Part shown: positions 52,360-62,200 of the stretch, in pieces | Layout of the letters: the number at the start of each line of letters is the position of its first letter | Numbering within the stretch: position 1 is the first letter of the stretch | From: Aerococcus viridans | Lineage (GTDB): Bacteria > Bacillota > Bacilli > Lactobacillales > Aerococcaceae | NCBI RefSeq assembly: GCF_002871935.1 | Contig: NZ_PNHQ01000002.1 | Coordinates: 62,001 to 126,000, forward strand | Direction: 5' to 3' | DNA: 64,000 nt | Notes under the pieces: generated by a model | The model's input: the letters and a program-made list of their open reading frames with translations, nothing else | Told to the model about the DNA's origin: nothing | Database searches by the model: none | Made by a program: the position numbers and the translations under genes

Positions 52360-54513
52360 ATGACTGAACAAATCAAATACAATCTTGATAACCCTGATTA
52401 CTATGAAAATCGAGAAGTATCTTGGTTAAGTTTTAACCATCGGGTATTACAAGAAGCTGCCGATGAGAGAAATCCCTTACTAGAACGTTTAAATTTTCTA
52501 AGTATTGGAACCTCAAATTTAGATGAATTTATGATGGTTCGTGTCGCTGGATTACAAGACCAGTACCATTTAAATGTGAATGAATTAGATAGTAAAAAGC
52601 AATGGACGCCTGAACAGCAGTTAATTGCAATAGCTGAAAAGAATCATGAAAACAATGAGTATCAATATGCCTTGTACCAAGATTTGAAAAAAGAAGTGGC
52701 AAAACATCATATTCACTTTATTCCCTTCAATGAAGCGCCAATGCATCGTCAAGAAAAAATGAAAAAATTCTTTTTTAACGAGATATACCCAACGCTTACC
52801 CCACTTGGTATCGATGCTTATCGCCCTTTTCCAAGCTTGAATAACAAATTAATTCATATATTTGTGAATTTAAGTCGCGAAGGTGAACAGCAAGTAGCCA
52901 TTGTGCCAATTCCGCAATTGGTAAACCGCTACTACCATTATGAAGAAGATGGTAAACACTATCTCATTAATTTAGAAGATATCGTTTCAAACTTTATTGA
53001 AACCTTATTTACTGGCTACACTATTGAATCCAGTTTCTTGTTCCGTATAACTCGTAATGCCGATTTGGACATTCAAGAAGATGGTGCGGAAGATTTATTA
53101 ACAGTTATTGAAGACTATTTAGTACAACGACGTAATGGTATGGCCGTTCGTATTGAAATTCAACAAGATGATGACCATGATCAAGACTATGTCCAAGCAG
53201 ACATCGAATACCTATTGGAAGAATTGGGCTTACTAGAACGTGACCTATACTTCGTGAATGGGCCACTTGATCTAACTGGTCTTGGTGATGCCATTGATAT
53301 TTTAGAGAATTATTTCCCTAATTTACGTTATGAACCGTTTAAACCTGTTTACCCTAGTGAGTTACAAACCTCTAACTTATTCAAATTAGCTGAAAAACGC
53401 GATATTTTTGTGCACCACCCTTATGATTCATTTAAGCCTGTAGTTGAATTTATCCAAGATGCGGCTAACGATCCACATACCTTAGCAATCAAGCAGACAT
53501 TATACCGGGTATCATCTAATTCGCCTATTATTTCTGCCTTGAAAACAGCTGCAGAACGAGGAAAGCAAGTTACCGTGTTAGTAGAATTAAAAGCACGTTT
53601 CGATGAAGAAAATAACGTCCAATGGGCAAAAGTATTAGAAGAAGCTGGTTGTCATGTAATTTATGGTAAAACGCATTTAAAAACCCATTCGAAAATTGCC
53701 ATGGTGGTTAAACAAAAGAACGGTCGCGTTTACCGTTATGTCCACCTTGGAACAGGTAACTATAATGATAAAACGGCTCGCTTCTATACTGATATGGGGA
53801 TCATCACAACCAATGAAGGGATTGCAGAAGACGCAACAGATTTCTTCAACTACTTAAGTGGCTACTCTAACCAACCTGACTACCACTACCTACACGTATC
53901 ACCTTTCGCAATCCGTGATAACTACATTGAAGATATTGAAGATGAAATTCAAATGCATAAGGCTTATGGTAATGGTCATATTATCGCTAAAATGAATTCG
54001 CTCACTTCAAAAGATGTCATTAAAAAATTATATGAAGCAAGTCAAGCTGGTGTAAAGGTTGATTTAATTATTCGTGGAATTTGCTGTTTAGTACCTGGAA
54101 TTCCAGGGGTATCAGACAACATTACTGTTCTTTCCGTTATTGGTCGTTTCTTAGAGCACAGCCGAATTTACTGGTTTAATAATAATGGTGATGAAAAATT
54201 ATTTTTATCATCAGCGGATATGATGACTCGAAACATGATACGCCGAGTGGAAATCGAATTCCCAATTTTAGATAAAAAAATACATAACGAGATTATGGAA
54301 ATTCTTAAAGTCTATCTTGAGGATAATACCAAGGCTCGATTCAAATTGCCTGATTGTACATATCAGTATGTGCAAAACGATTTAGCGCCAGTGGATTCCC
54401 AACGAATCTTCATGAAAAAGGCTCAAAACGAGAGTGATCAAGCTAGAACATCGGCTCCTCAGAGTAAAATGACTTGGTTTGAACGCTTACAAAACCGTTT
54501 AAATAAAAAATAG
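52360..54513 (+). CDS. ppk1: Polyphosphate kinase 1
   Basis: The 717-aa protein starts with ENREVSWLSFNHRVLQEAAD (PPK1 N-terminal motif) and has the two phospholipase-D-like halves. The autophosphorylated His is in KTHLKTHSKIAMVV and a second in YVHLGTGNYN. The enzyme makes polyphosphate from ATP. It is encoded with ppx. A Gln/Asn/Ser-rich C-terminal tail of about 25 residues follows the catalytic domain. GAAGGAGAATACGAAA precedes the ATG. Confidence 0.96.
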   Translation: MTEQIKYNLDNPDYYENREVSWLSFNHRVLQEAADERNPLLERLNFLSIGTSNLDEFMMVRVAGLQDQYHLNVNELDSKKQWTPEQQLIAIAEKNHENNEYQYALYQDLKKEVAKHHIHFIPFNEAPMHRQEKMKKFFFNEIYPTLTPLGIDAYRPFPSLNNKLIHIFVNLSREGEQQVAIVPIPQLVNRYYHYEEDGKHYLINLEDIVSNFIETLFTGYTIESSFLFRITRNADLDIQEDGAEDLLTVIEDYLVQRRNGMAVRIEIQQDDDHDQDYVQADIEYLLEELGLLERDLYFVNGPLDLTGLGDAIDILENYFPNLRYEPFKPVYPSELQTSNLFKLAEKRDIFVHHPYDSFKPVVEFIQDAANDPHTLAIKQTLYRVSSNSPIISALKTAAERGKQVTVLVELKARFDEENNVQWAKVLEEAGCHVIYGKTHLKTHSKIAMVVKQKNGRVYRYVHLGTGNYNDKTARFYTDMGIITTNEGIAEDATDFFNYLSGYSNQPDYHYLHVSPFAIRDNYIEDIEDEIQMHKAYGNGHIIAKMNSLTSKDVIKKLYEASQAGVKVDLIIRGICCLVPGIPGVSDNITVLSVIGRFLEHSRIYWFNNNGDEKLFLSSADMMTRNMIRRVEIEFPILDKKIHNEIMEILKVYLEDNTKARFKLPDCTYQYVQNDLAPVDSQRIFMKKAQNESDQARTSAPQSKMTWFERLQNRLNKK

Positions 54514-54548
54514 TGAGATATTTATTCGTTATCTAAAATAAAAATAGT

Positions 54549-54627
54549 ACCTTTGGTTCAAATGTATTTGATTCAAGGGTGCTAATCATGTACCATGAGT
54601 ATGGTTAGGCGTTTTTCGCCATGAATC
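54549..54627 (+). promoter_or_regulatory. Leader with hairpins and a possible leader peptide before the ABC-F gene
   Basis: A 15-base-pair hairpin with two G-U pairs pairs ACCTTTGG (54549) with TCAAGGGT (ends 54580). A frame of six codons (MYHEYG, 54588-54608) follows AAGGGTG. Then GGCG-TTTTT-CGCC forms a short hairpin at 54607-54620. Such short frames with hairpins are common in ribosome-mediated attenuation of ABC-F resistance genes. The peptide is short enough to be chance. Confidence 0.35.
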
Positions 54628-54649
54628 TTACGGAAGAAAGAGGATCAAG

Positions 54650-56281
54650 ATGTTAACTGTAAATAATGTAAGTGTACAATTTGCGAATCGTAAATTGTAT
54701 GATGAAGTAAACTTAAAATTCACTCCAGAAAACTGCTACGGCATTATTGGCGCTAATGGAGCAGGTAAATCTACATTCTTAAAAGTTTTATCTGGAGAAA
54801 TAAGCCCAACAACCGGAAACGTATCAATGGGAGAAGATGAACGTCTATCAGTCTTAAGTCAAAATCATTTTGGTTTTGAACAATGTACCGTTTTAGACAC
54901 AGTAATCATGGGTAATAAGCGTTTATACGATATTCGAGAGGAGAAAGATGCTTTATATGCTAAAGCTGACTTCTCAGAAGAAGATGGTGTTCGCGCTGGT
55001 GAATTAGAAGCTGAATTCGCTGAAATGAATGGTTGGGATGCTGAAAGTGAAGCATCACAATTATTACGTGGTTTAGGTATTGATGAAGACATGCATTACC
55101 AAACGATGAGTGAATTAGCCGAACAGGAAAAGGTAAAAGTTTTACTAGCACAAGCTTTATTCGGTGAACCTGATGTTTTACTTTTAGATGAACCAACAAA
55201 CGGTCTAGATTCAGATACCATAGAATGGTTAGCTGAATATATCATCAACTTCCCTAATACTGTATTAGTTGTTTCCCATGACCGTTATTTCTTAAATAAA
55301 GTATGTACACATATCTGTGATGTAGATTATGGGAAAATCCAACTTTATGTTGGTAACTACGATTTCTGGAAACAATCTTCAGAATTAGCAGCTAAACTAC
55401 AAGCTGATGCAAATGCGAAAAAAGAAGAAAAAATAAAGGAATTACAAGACTTTATTGCTCGCTTCTCTGCCAACGCATCTAAATCAAAACAAGCCACATC
55501 TCGTAAGAAGACATTGGAAAAAATCGAGTTGGACGATATTCGTCCCTCAAGTCGTAAATACCCATTCGTAGGTTTTGAACCAGAGCGTGAAATTGGTAAT
55601 GATGTCCTAACAGTAGAGAACATTTCTAAAACAATAGATGGCGTAAAAGTATTAGACAATATTTCTTTTATTATTCGTCCTAAAGATAAAGTTGCTTTTG
55701 TTTCTCGTAATGATGTCTCTACAACTGCTCTGATGGAAATCATCACCGGTAATATGGAACCAGATTCAGGTTCATACAAATGGGGAATCACTACTAGCCA
55801 AACATACCTAGCCCGTGATAACTCTGATGAATTTGAAAATAGTCAACAAAGTATCCTAGACTGGTTGCGTCAGTTTGCTAATGGTCCAGAAGAGGAAGAT
55901 AATACTTTCTTACGTTCGTTCTTAGGGCGCATGCTTTTCTCAGGTGATGAAGTAAACAAAAACTTAGATGTTTTGTCTGGTGGAGAACGTGTTCGTTGTA
56001 TGTTATCTAAAATGATGTTATCCAAAGCAAATGTCTTAATAATGGATGATCCAACAAATCACTTAGATTTAGAATCTATTTCGAGTTTAAATGAAGGATT
56101 AATTAAATTTAAAGAAGTAGAATTATTCACTTCTCATGACCGAGAGTTTATCCAAACAATTGCTAACCGTATCATTCACGTAGCACCAAATGGTATAGTT
56201 GACCGTATGGATACAACTTATGAAGAATTCTTAGAAAATAAAGATGTGCAAGACCGCATCAAAAAATTATACGCTGAATAA
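54650..56281 (+). CDS. ABC-F family ATPase (YbiT-like)
   Basis: The 543-aa protein has two nucleotide-binding domains and no membrane segment. The first has Walker A GANGAGKST, and a signature MSELAEQEKVK that departs from L-S-G-G-Q. The linker at about residue 250 to 290 is basic. The second Walker A is degenerate (SRNDVSTTAL, lacking the G-x-G-K core), while its signature SGGERVRC and Walker B LIMDDPTNHLD are present. It is a probable translation factor that acts at the ribosome E-site. Drug resistance is not shown. Confidence 0.9.
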   Translation: MLTVNNVSVQFANRKLYDEVNLKFTPENCYGIIGANGAGKSTFLKVLSGEISPTTGNVSMGEDERLSVLSQNHFGFEQCTVLDTVIMGNKRLYDIREEKDALYAKADFSEEDGVRAGELEAEFAEMNGWDAESEASQLLRGLGIDEDMHYQTMSELAEQEKVKVLLAQALFGEPDVLLLDEPTNGLDSDTIEWLAEYIINFPNTVLVVSHDRYFLNKVCTHICDVDYGKIQLYVGNYDFWKQSSELAAKLQADANAKKEEKIKELQDFIARFSANASKSKQATSRKKTLEKIELDDIRPSSRKYPFVGFEPEREIGNDVLTVENISKTIDGVKVLDNISFIIRPKDKVAFVSRNDVSTTALMEIITGNMEPDSGSYKWGITTSQTYLARDNSDEFENSQQSILDWLRQFANGPEEEDNTFLRSFLGRMLFSGDEVNKNLDVLSGGERVRCMLSKMMLSKANVLIMDDPTNHLDLESISSLNEGLIKFKEVELFTSHDREFIQTIANRIIHVAPNGIVDRMDTTYEEFLENKDVQDRIKKLYAE

Positions 56282-56283
56282 AG

Positions 56284-56372
56284 GAGCTGATGACAAAAGA
56301 AAGAGAGCTATAATCTTTTGCCATCAGCCAAACTGATAAAAGCAGACCGGTTTCGGTCTGCCTTTTATTCAC
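56284..56372 (+). terminator. Hairpins after the ABC-F gene
   Basis: GCTGATG...CATCAGC with inner AAAAGA/TCTTTT forms a first long hairpin at about 56286-56329. A second perfect stem GCAGACCG/CGGTCTGC (56342-56361) followed by CTTTTATT is a standard terminator. Confidence 0.75.
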
Positions 56373-56427
56373 TCTAGCTATAATTCCTAATTTAAAAGCA
56401 GTAAAAATATTTTAAGGAGGAGAACAC

Positions 56428-58167
56428 TTGAATTTTATCTGGCAATATATAAAAAAATATCCTGGTAAATTATTTATTACACTGATTGCTACATTTGGTA
56501 CTGCTGCTGTTATGATCGGCCTGCCTACCCTTTTAGCACAGATGATTGATAATGCAATCATTACACGGAACATCCCTTTATTGTGGCGATATACATGGCT
56601 AATGATGGGCTTGGTAATATTAGCCTTAGTTTCTAGAACACTTACTGCGTACACGGTTTCTAGTATCGTCAATGATATGGTAATGAACATCCGAAATGAT
56701 GCTTACCAAAAAATGCAAAGTCTATCCCATCATGAATTTCAAGAATTAGGGGTCGCATCATTAACGACACGTATTTCAACCGATGCTTTCGTGATTTTAC
56801 AATTTATGGAAATGACTTTAAAACAAGGTTTGGTATCTCCTATGATGCTAATTTTCTCTATTATAATGATCTTCTCCATTTCACCAGCATTAGGTATTTA
56901 CGTTATTCCTGTATCGATCATTATTATCTTATTAGTTATTTTTATCGCCAAATATACGTTACCTATTTCTGAAAAACAACAGGCAAGTTTAGATAATATT
57001 AATCGCATTCTGCGAGAAAATATCACTGGTTTACGGGTAATTCGTGCTTTTAACAACGAGCAATTCCAAGAGGGGCGCTTCAAAGATGTCAACCACTCCT
57101 ACAAAAAACAATCTGGAAAATTATTCAAAACGATTGCGATTACACCGGCTGCTTTCTCTTTACTACTAAATACTGTGATCATCGCCATTCTATGGTTCGG
57201 TGCAGGTTTAATTGAACAAGGTACTATGCAAGTAGGGATTATGGTTGCCTTCATCGAATATGTTTTCCATGCACTGTTTTCATTACTCATGTTCGCAAAT
57301 ATTTTTATGATGTATCCCCGTGCTGCAGTATCCGCTGGCCGGTTAGAGGAAGTAATGGATATGCCAATTACAGTTGCATCACCTGATGCACAAGTTGCCA
57401 TTACTGAAACTGATGAATTTGGTACCCTAGAATTTCGCGATGTCGATTTCGCTTATCCAGATGCTTCTAAGCCAGTTTTGAGAAATATTTCCTTTAAAAC
57501 AAAGCCTGGTGAGACAGTAGCCTTTATTGGTTCAACTGGATCAGGTAAATCAACTATCGTTAAATTAATTCCGCGTTTCTACGACGTAACTAAGGGACAA
57601 ATATTAATCGATGGCATTGATATACGTAATTATGATTTAGATGCCTTACGAGCAAAAATTGGTTATACCCCGCAAAAAGCCTTATTATTTACTGGAGATA
57701 TCGCAGAAAACTTACGTTATGGTAAATATAATGCCGATGATATGGATTTAGACCGAGCTACCAACGTGGCACAAGCCTCTGAATTTATTAACCGCCTAGA
57801 AACAAAATACGCAACACACTTAGATGAAGGTGGTGCTAACCTATCTGGTGGTCAAAAACAACGGCTTTCTATTGCGCGTTCAATCATTGCAGAGCGAGAG
57901 ATTTATATTTTCGATGACTCATTCTCAGCTCTGGACTACAAGACTGATGCAGCTGTTCGTCAAGCCCTGCAAGATGAAACGAAGAATGCGACAACAATTA
58001 TTGTTGCACAGCGTGTAAGTTCTATTATCCATGCCGATCAAATCATCGTTCTTGATGAAGGTGAAGTGGCTGCTCGTGGAACACATAAAGAACTACTAAA
58101 ATCTTCAGAGTTATACTATGAGATTGCATCATCTCAATTAAGTGAGGAGGAATTAAATCGTGGCTAA
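56428..58167 (+). CDS. Heterodimeric ABC exporter, first subunit
   Basis: The 579-aa protein has six membrane helices in the first 320 residues and then a nucleotide-binding domain: Walker A GSTGSGKST, signature LSGGQKQR and Walker B IYIFDDSFSALD. The residue after Walker B is Asp instead of the catalytic Glu, which marks the degenerate half of heterodimeric exporters of the BmrCD/TM287-288 type. The start is a TTG at 56428 behind AAGGAGGAGAACAC. The stop overlaps the next gene by eight bases. Confidence 0.92.
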   Translation: MNFIWQYIKKYPGKLFITLIATFGTAAVMIGLPTLLAQMIDNAIITRNIPLLWRYTWLMMGLVILALVSRTLTAYTVSSIVNDMVMNIRNDAYQKMQSLSHHEFQELGVASLTTRISTDAFVILQFMEMTLKQGLVSPMMLIFSIIMIFSISPALGIYVIPVSIIIILLVIFIAKYTLPISEKQQASLDNINRILRENITGLRVIRAFNNEQFQEGRFKDVNHSYKKQSGKLFKTIAITPAAFSLLLNTVIIAILWFGAGLIEQGTMQVGIMVAFIEYVFHALFSLLMFANIFMMYPRAAVSAGRLEEVMDMPITVASPDAQVAITETDEFGTLEFRDVDFAYPDASKPVLRNISFKTKPGETVAFIGSTGSGKSTIVKLIPRFYDVTKGQILIDGIDIRNYDLDALRAKIGYTPQKALLFTGDIAENLRYGKYNADDMDLDRATNVAQASEFINRLETKYATHLDEGGANLSGGQKQRLSIARSIIAEREIYIFDDSFSALDYKTDAAVRQALQDETKNATTIIVAQRVSSIIHADQIIVLDEGEVAARGTHKELLKSSELYYEIASSQLSEEELNRG

Positions 58168-59989
58168 TACAGAAATTGAAAAACGAGAAATTCCAACGAA
58201 GGAAATTTTAAGCAATCTATGGCAATATATCAGACCTTATAAGGGTCAGTTTATATTAGCAATGCTTGCCACTATTTGGATGAATATTGCTGGTGTTTTA
58301 GAGCCTTTTGTACTAGGTTTAGCTATTACTGAATTAACCAGTAATGTCGTAGATATTATGAACCAAGTACCGGGTGCAAGTATTAATTTCCAATATGTTG
58401 GTTATATTGCCCTACTATATTTTATCCGTGGCTGTTTCTTTTGGTCCGGTCAATATTTAGGTCAATATTGGCTAACAAACGTGGTACAAAATGCTATTTA
58501 CGACTTACGTAATGATGTTGCTAAGAAAGCGAATCAAATGCCTGTTTCCTATTTTGATAGCCATCCTACCGGGGACATTTTGTCTCGAATGACTAACGAT
58601 ATTGATTCAATTACTAACGCATTACAACAATCATTTATTCAATTTGTAAATGCTATCTTGGGGATTTCATTTGCAGTTGTTTCGATGTTTTTAATCCAAT
58701 GGCATTTGGCGTTAATTATTCTAACTACTATTCCATTGTCATACCTTTTCGCTAAACTAATTATTAATCAATCCCAATCAGCCTTCCAGAACCAAGCAAA
58801 TGCCTTGGGTAACTTATTTGGCTATACACAAGAACAGTTATCTGGATTCACAGAAATTAAGGTTTACAGTCGTCAAGCAGAATCTGTGGAAGAGTTTAAA
58901 CATCGTAATCAACAATTACGTGACTATGGTTTTAAAGCCAGCTTCCTATCATCTCTTATGATGCCACTCTTAAATACTGTAAGTAATTTAGGTTACGTCG
59001 CGACAGCCCTGGCTGGTGGTTTATATACACTTGCTGGTAAGTTGACAGTAGGTAATTTACAAGCCTTAGTGCAATATGTAATACAAATTACCCAACCTAT
59101 CCAAATGCTTACTCAGCTAAGTGGGGTCTTACAATCCGCATTAGCTGCTGCTCATCGTGTTTTTAACTTCTTAGCAGAAGAAAATGAGGTCCAAGAAGAA
59201 GTTACCGGTCATCTACCAGCAAAAGTTAAGGGTGCTGTAGAATTTGATCACGTACGCTTTGGTTACGATCCAGAAAAACCATTAATGAATGATATTTCTT
59301 TCAAGGTTGAACCTGGTCAAACAGTAGCTATTGTTGGACCAACCGGTGCTGGTAAAACCACTTTAATCAATTTATTGATGCGGTTCTATGACGTAGATGC
59401 TGGCGCTATTAAAATTGATGGTGTACCAACTAAATCCATGACAAGAAGTGAATTACGTAATCACTTTGGTATGGTACTACAAGATGCTTGGTTATATACA
59501 GATACTGTTTTAGAAAATATCCGTTTTGGTAAACTTGATTCGAATGATTATGAAGTACAAGAAGCAGCAGAAATTGCGAACGTTGATCATTTTATCAATA
59601 CTTTACCGGGTGGTTATGAAATGGAAATTAATGAAGAAGCAAACAATATTTCCTTAGGTCAAAAACAGTTGATGACAATTGCCCGAGCTGTCATTGCCGA
59701 CCCAGATATTCTAATTCTAGATGAAGCTACCTCATCGGTAGACACGCGTCTAGAAAAATTGATTCAAGAAGCGATGAATAAAATAATGGAAGGTAGAACG
59801 AGTTTTGTTATTGCACATCGTTTGTCTACTATTCGTGACGCTGACTTAATTCTTGTAATGCAACAAGGGAATATTACTGAGCATGGTACCCATGATGAAT
59901 TAATGGCTGCAGGTGGCTTCTATGCCGACTTATATAATAGTCAATTCTCTGAAGAAACACCTATGGATGTTTCTATGGGTTATTCTTAA
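58160..59989 (+). CDS. Heterodimeric ABC exporter, second subunit
   Basis: The 609-aa protein has six membrane helices and a nucleotide-binding domain with Walker A GPTGAGKTT, Walker B LILDEATSSVD with the catalytic Glu and a variant signature ISLGQKQLM. With the first subunit, one complete and one degenerate ATP site would form, as in multidrug exporters LmrCD and BmrCD. Substrates may be drugs or lipids. GTGAGGAGGAATTAAATC precedes the start within the first gene. Confidence 0.92.
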   Translation: MANTEIEKREIPTKEILSNLWQYIRPYKGQFILAMLATIWMNIAGVLEPFVLGLAITELTSNVVDIMNQVPGASINFQYVGYIALLYFIRGCFFWSGQYLGQYWLTNVVQNAIYDLRNDVAKKANQMPVSYFDSHPTGDILSRMTNDIDSITNALQQSFIQFVNAILGISFAVVSMFLIQWHLALIILTTIPLSYLFAKLIINQSQSAFQNQANALGNLFGYTQEQLSGFTEIKVYSRQAESVEEFKHRNQQLRDYGFKASFLSSLMMPLLNTVSNLGYVATALAGGLYTLAGKLTVGNLQALVQYVIQITQPIQMLTQLSGVLQSALAAAHRVFNFLAEENEVQEEVTGHLPAKVKGAVEFDHVRFGYDPEKPLMNDISFKVEPGQTVAIVGPTGAGKTTLINLLMRFYDVDAGAIKIDGVPTKSMTRSELRNHFGMVLQDAWLYTDTVLENIRFGKLDSNDYEVQEAAEIANVDHFINTLPGGYEMEINEEANNISLGQKQLMTIARAVIADPDILILDEATSSVDTRLEKLIQEAMNKIMEGRTSFVIAHRLSTIRDADLILVMQQGNITEHGTHDELMAAGGFYADLYNSQFSEETPMDVSMGYS

Positions 59990-60016
59990 TGCTTTATGAA
60001 TAAAATTTATAATATC

Positions 60017-60060
60017 AAAAGGACGATGACCAAAGCGAGTCATCGTCCTTTTATTTTTTA
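60017..60060. terminator. Two-way terminator between the exporter and AI-2E genes
   Basis: AAAAGGACGATGAC (60017-60030) pairs with GTCATCGTCCTTTT (60039-60052). The stem has 14 base pairs and A/T tracts on both sides, so it serves both convergent transcripts. Confidence 0.9.
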
Positions 60061-60075
60061 TTATTGGTCTTTCTT

Positions 60076-61230
60076 TTAATGAATATTATTCGTTTTTGTA
60101 GTTACTTTAATATTATCTTGTTCTAAGTTGTAATTAATTGTGGCAGATGCAAGTTTATAGCATAAGGCAAAAATGGGTACGGAAAGTAGCATACCCGCTA
60201 ATCCAAAGAATGCACCTGAAACTGTTACTGAGAATAATACCCAAATACCAGGTAATCCTACTGATCCTCCTACAACACGTGGATAAATAATATTTCCTTC
60301 AACTTGTTGTACAACGATAATGAAAACCACAAACCAAATAGCTTGTACAACATCCACAACCGCAATCAAGAAAAAGCCGACTATCCCTCCCATAATAGCA
60401 CCATAGATAGGGATTAAAGCCATCGCTCCCGTTAACACAGAAATCGATAAAGCAAATGGAAAACGGAAGATAGTCATACCAATGAATACTAGTCCTAATA
60501 AAATACCTGCTTCCACCACTTGTCCAGAAACGTATTGACTAAAGGTCTCATTAGCTTCAGATACAAGGTTTACAGTAAAGTTTCCCCAGTTTTTAGGCAT
60601 GGTACCATAAATGATCATTTTAAATTGTCTAGCCAATGTCTCTTTCTTAAAAAGGATGGAGGTTCCAAAAATAATCGCTACGAAAGTATTAAATACCCCA
60701 CTTACCAAATTACCAACCATGCTAATAGTAGTGTCCAAAATACCGGAAGTAAAAGTTTGAACCATAGAGAATAACTGGTCACGTAACTGATCTGTATTCA
60801 CATTTAATTGGTTCACAGTCTCAAGTATCTGTGGATTATCTACAATATATTGGTTAATAGCTAAATATAATTTGTTAATTTCTGAAGGTACTTGGCTGAT
60901 GAAAGACCCTAATGTGTCCTGCAAATCTGGTAAAACTAAAAAGATAATGAAAACAATAATACCTATAATAATCACATAGCCGAATAATATACCAACAATT
61001 CTATACCAGGTATAATATTTCCCAACCCACTTGGTCATGTATTTCTCAAAAAATTTCAAAGGTAAATTGAGGATAAAAGCCAAAGCAGCACCTAATAAGA
61101 ATGGCAAAGTCACTGAAATAACAGAATCTATCATTCCTTTAATGATATTAAAATTATTCATTGTCCAATAGCCAACTATGACTACAAACATTAAGCTGAC
61201 GATTCTTCGCCAGGTAAACTTTTTCTTCAC
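60076..61230 (-). CDS. AI-2E (TqsA/PerM) family membrane protein
   Basis: The 384-aa protein has about eight hydrophobic segments. The central region ATVISGQVVEAGILL-like (here QYVSGQVVEAGILLGLVFIG), then ALIPIYGAIMGGIVGFF and EGNIIYPRVVGGSVGLPGIW, matches the conserved block of AI-2E transporters. Family members are linked to export of small molecules or to sodium-proton exchange. The substrate is unknown. It begins 14 bases after the coaA stop. Confidence 0.9.
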   Translation of the reverse strand: MKKKFTWRRIVSLMFVVIVGYWTMNNFNIIKGMIDSVISVTLPFLLGAALAFILNLPLKFFEKYMTKWVGKYYTWYRIVGILFGYVIIIGIIVFIIFLVLPDLQDTLGSFISQVPSEINKLYLAINQYIVDNPQILETVNQLNVNTDQLRDQLFSMVQTFTSGILDTTISMVGNLVSGVFNTFVAIIFGTSILFKKETLARQFKMIIYGTMPKNWGNFTVNLVSEANETFSQYVSGQVVEAGILLGLVFIGMTIFRFPFALSISVLTGAMALIPIYGAIMGGIVGFFLIAVVDVVQAIWFVVFIIVVQQVEGNIIYPRVVGGSVGLPGIWVLFSVTVSGAFFGLAGMLLSVPIFALCYKLASATINYNLEQDNIKVTTKTNNIH

Positions 61231-61244
61231 TATTTGCCTGCTTT

Positions 61245-62180
61245 CTAATATTTCTTAATCCATAATTCATTAATATAATGGTTTTTTTCCTTATGAATAA
61301 CGATATTCGCTCGATTACGAGTTGGTAAAATATATTCTTTCAAGTTAATCAAGTTAATATTATGCCATGTGTATTCAGCCCTTGCCATAGCTTTTTCAGA
61401 TGGTACCTGAGTAAATTGATAATAAAAATCATTTGGTGAGTCTTTTGCTTGGTCTAACAATAAATTAAACCGTTGATAGAACCATTCTTCAATTTGCTCT
61501 TCTTCAGCATCTACATATACGGACAAATCCCAAAAATCACTCATATAAACAGTATTGTTCTCAGTAGTTTGGAGAACGTTAATGCCTTCAACAATTAAAA
61601 TTTGTGGATCTTGTAAAACATTCACTTCATCTTTGACAATGTCATATATAGAATGTGAATACTTAGGATATGATATTTTTTTCTTGTTGCTTTTAACATC
61701 CGTTAGAAATGTTTCTAAAGCGTCCATATCATATGATTCTGGAAATCCTTTTCGATCCATTAAACCTTTTTCTTCAAGTACAGCATTTGGATATAAAAAT
61801 CCGTCTGTGGTTATTAATTCTACGTTCAAATCCGGATAGGCTTGAGCTAGAAATAACTTTAGCAAACGTGCAGTTGTGCTTTTTCCAACCGCAACGCCCC
61901 CTGCTATACCAATGATAAATGGCGGAATTTCACCAGTAATACCAAAGAAATTAGACCGTTTTCTTTCTAAGTTTTTATAATTTTCTCGATAAATAGAAAT
62001 CAATTGTGTCAAGGGTTTATAAACCTCGTTAGCATCCTTTAAAGATAGAGAATCATTTAGAGATGTTAAACGATCCAATTGTTCGTTAGTCAACTTAATT
62101 TCAAACTCTTCATCTAGCTCTTTTAAATATTGATTCCATTCCATTCTTTCTATAATATAATAGTCTCTATTTACTTGCAT
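61245..62180 (-). CDS. coaA: Pantothenate kinase, type I
   Basis: The 311-aa protein has the P-loop GIAGGVAVGKSTTARLLK, with the following ITTDGFLYPN and IVEGINVLQ motifs typical of prokaryotic CoaA. It phosphorylates pantothenate as the first step of coenzyme A synthesis. The start codon at 62180 lacks a strong ribosome binding site (AGTAACA upstream). It follows the thioesterase gene by 20 bases. Confidence 0.95.
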   Translation of the reverse strand: MQVNRDYYIIERMEWNQYLKELDEEFEIKLTNEQLDRLTSLNDSLSLKDANEVYKPLTQLISIYRENYKNLERKRSNFFGITGEIPPFIIGIAGGVAVGKSTTARLLKLFLAQAYPDLNVELITTDGFLYPNAVLEEKGLMDRKGFPESYDMDALETFLTDVKSNKKKISYPKYSHSIYDIVKDEVNVLQDPQILIVEGINVLQTTENNTVYMSDFWDLSVYVDAEEEQIEEWFYQRFNLLLDQAKDSPNDFYYQFTQVPSEKAMARAEYTWHNINLINLKEYILPTRNRANIVIHKEKNHYINELWIKKY

Positions 62181-62200
62181 TGTTACTCCAAACTAGCTGG

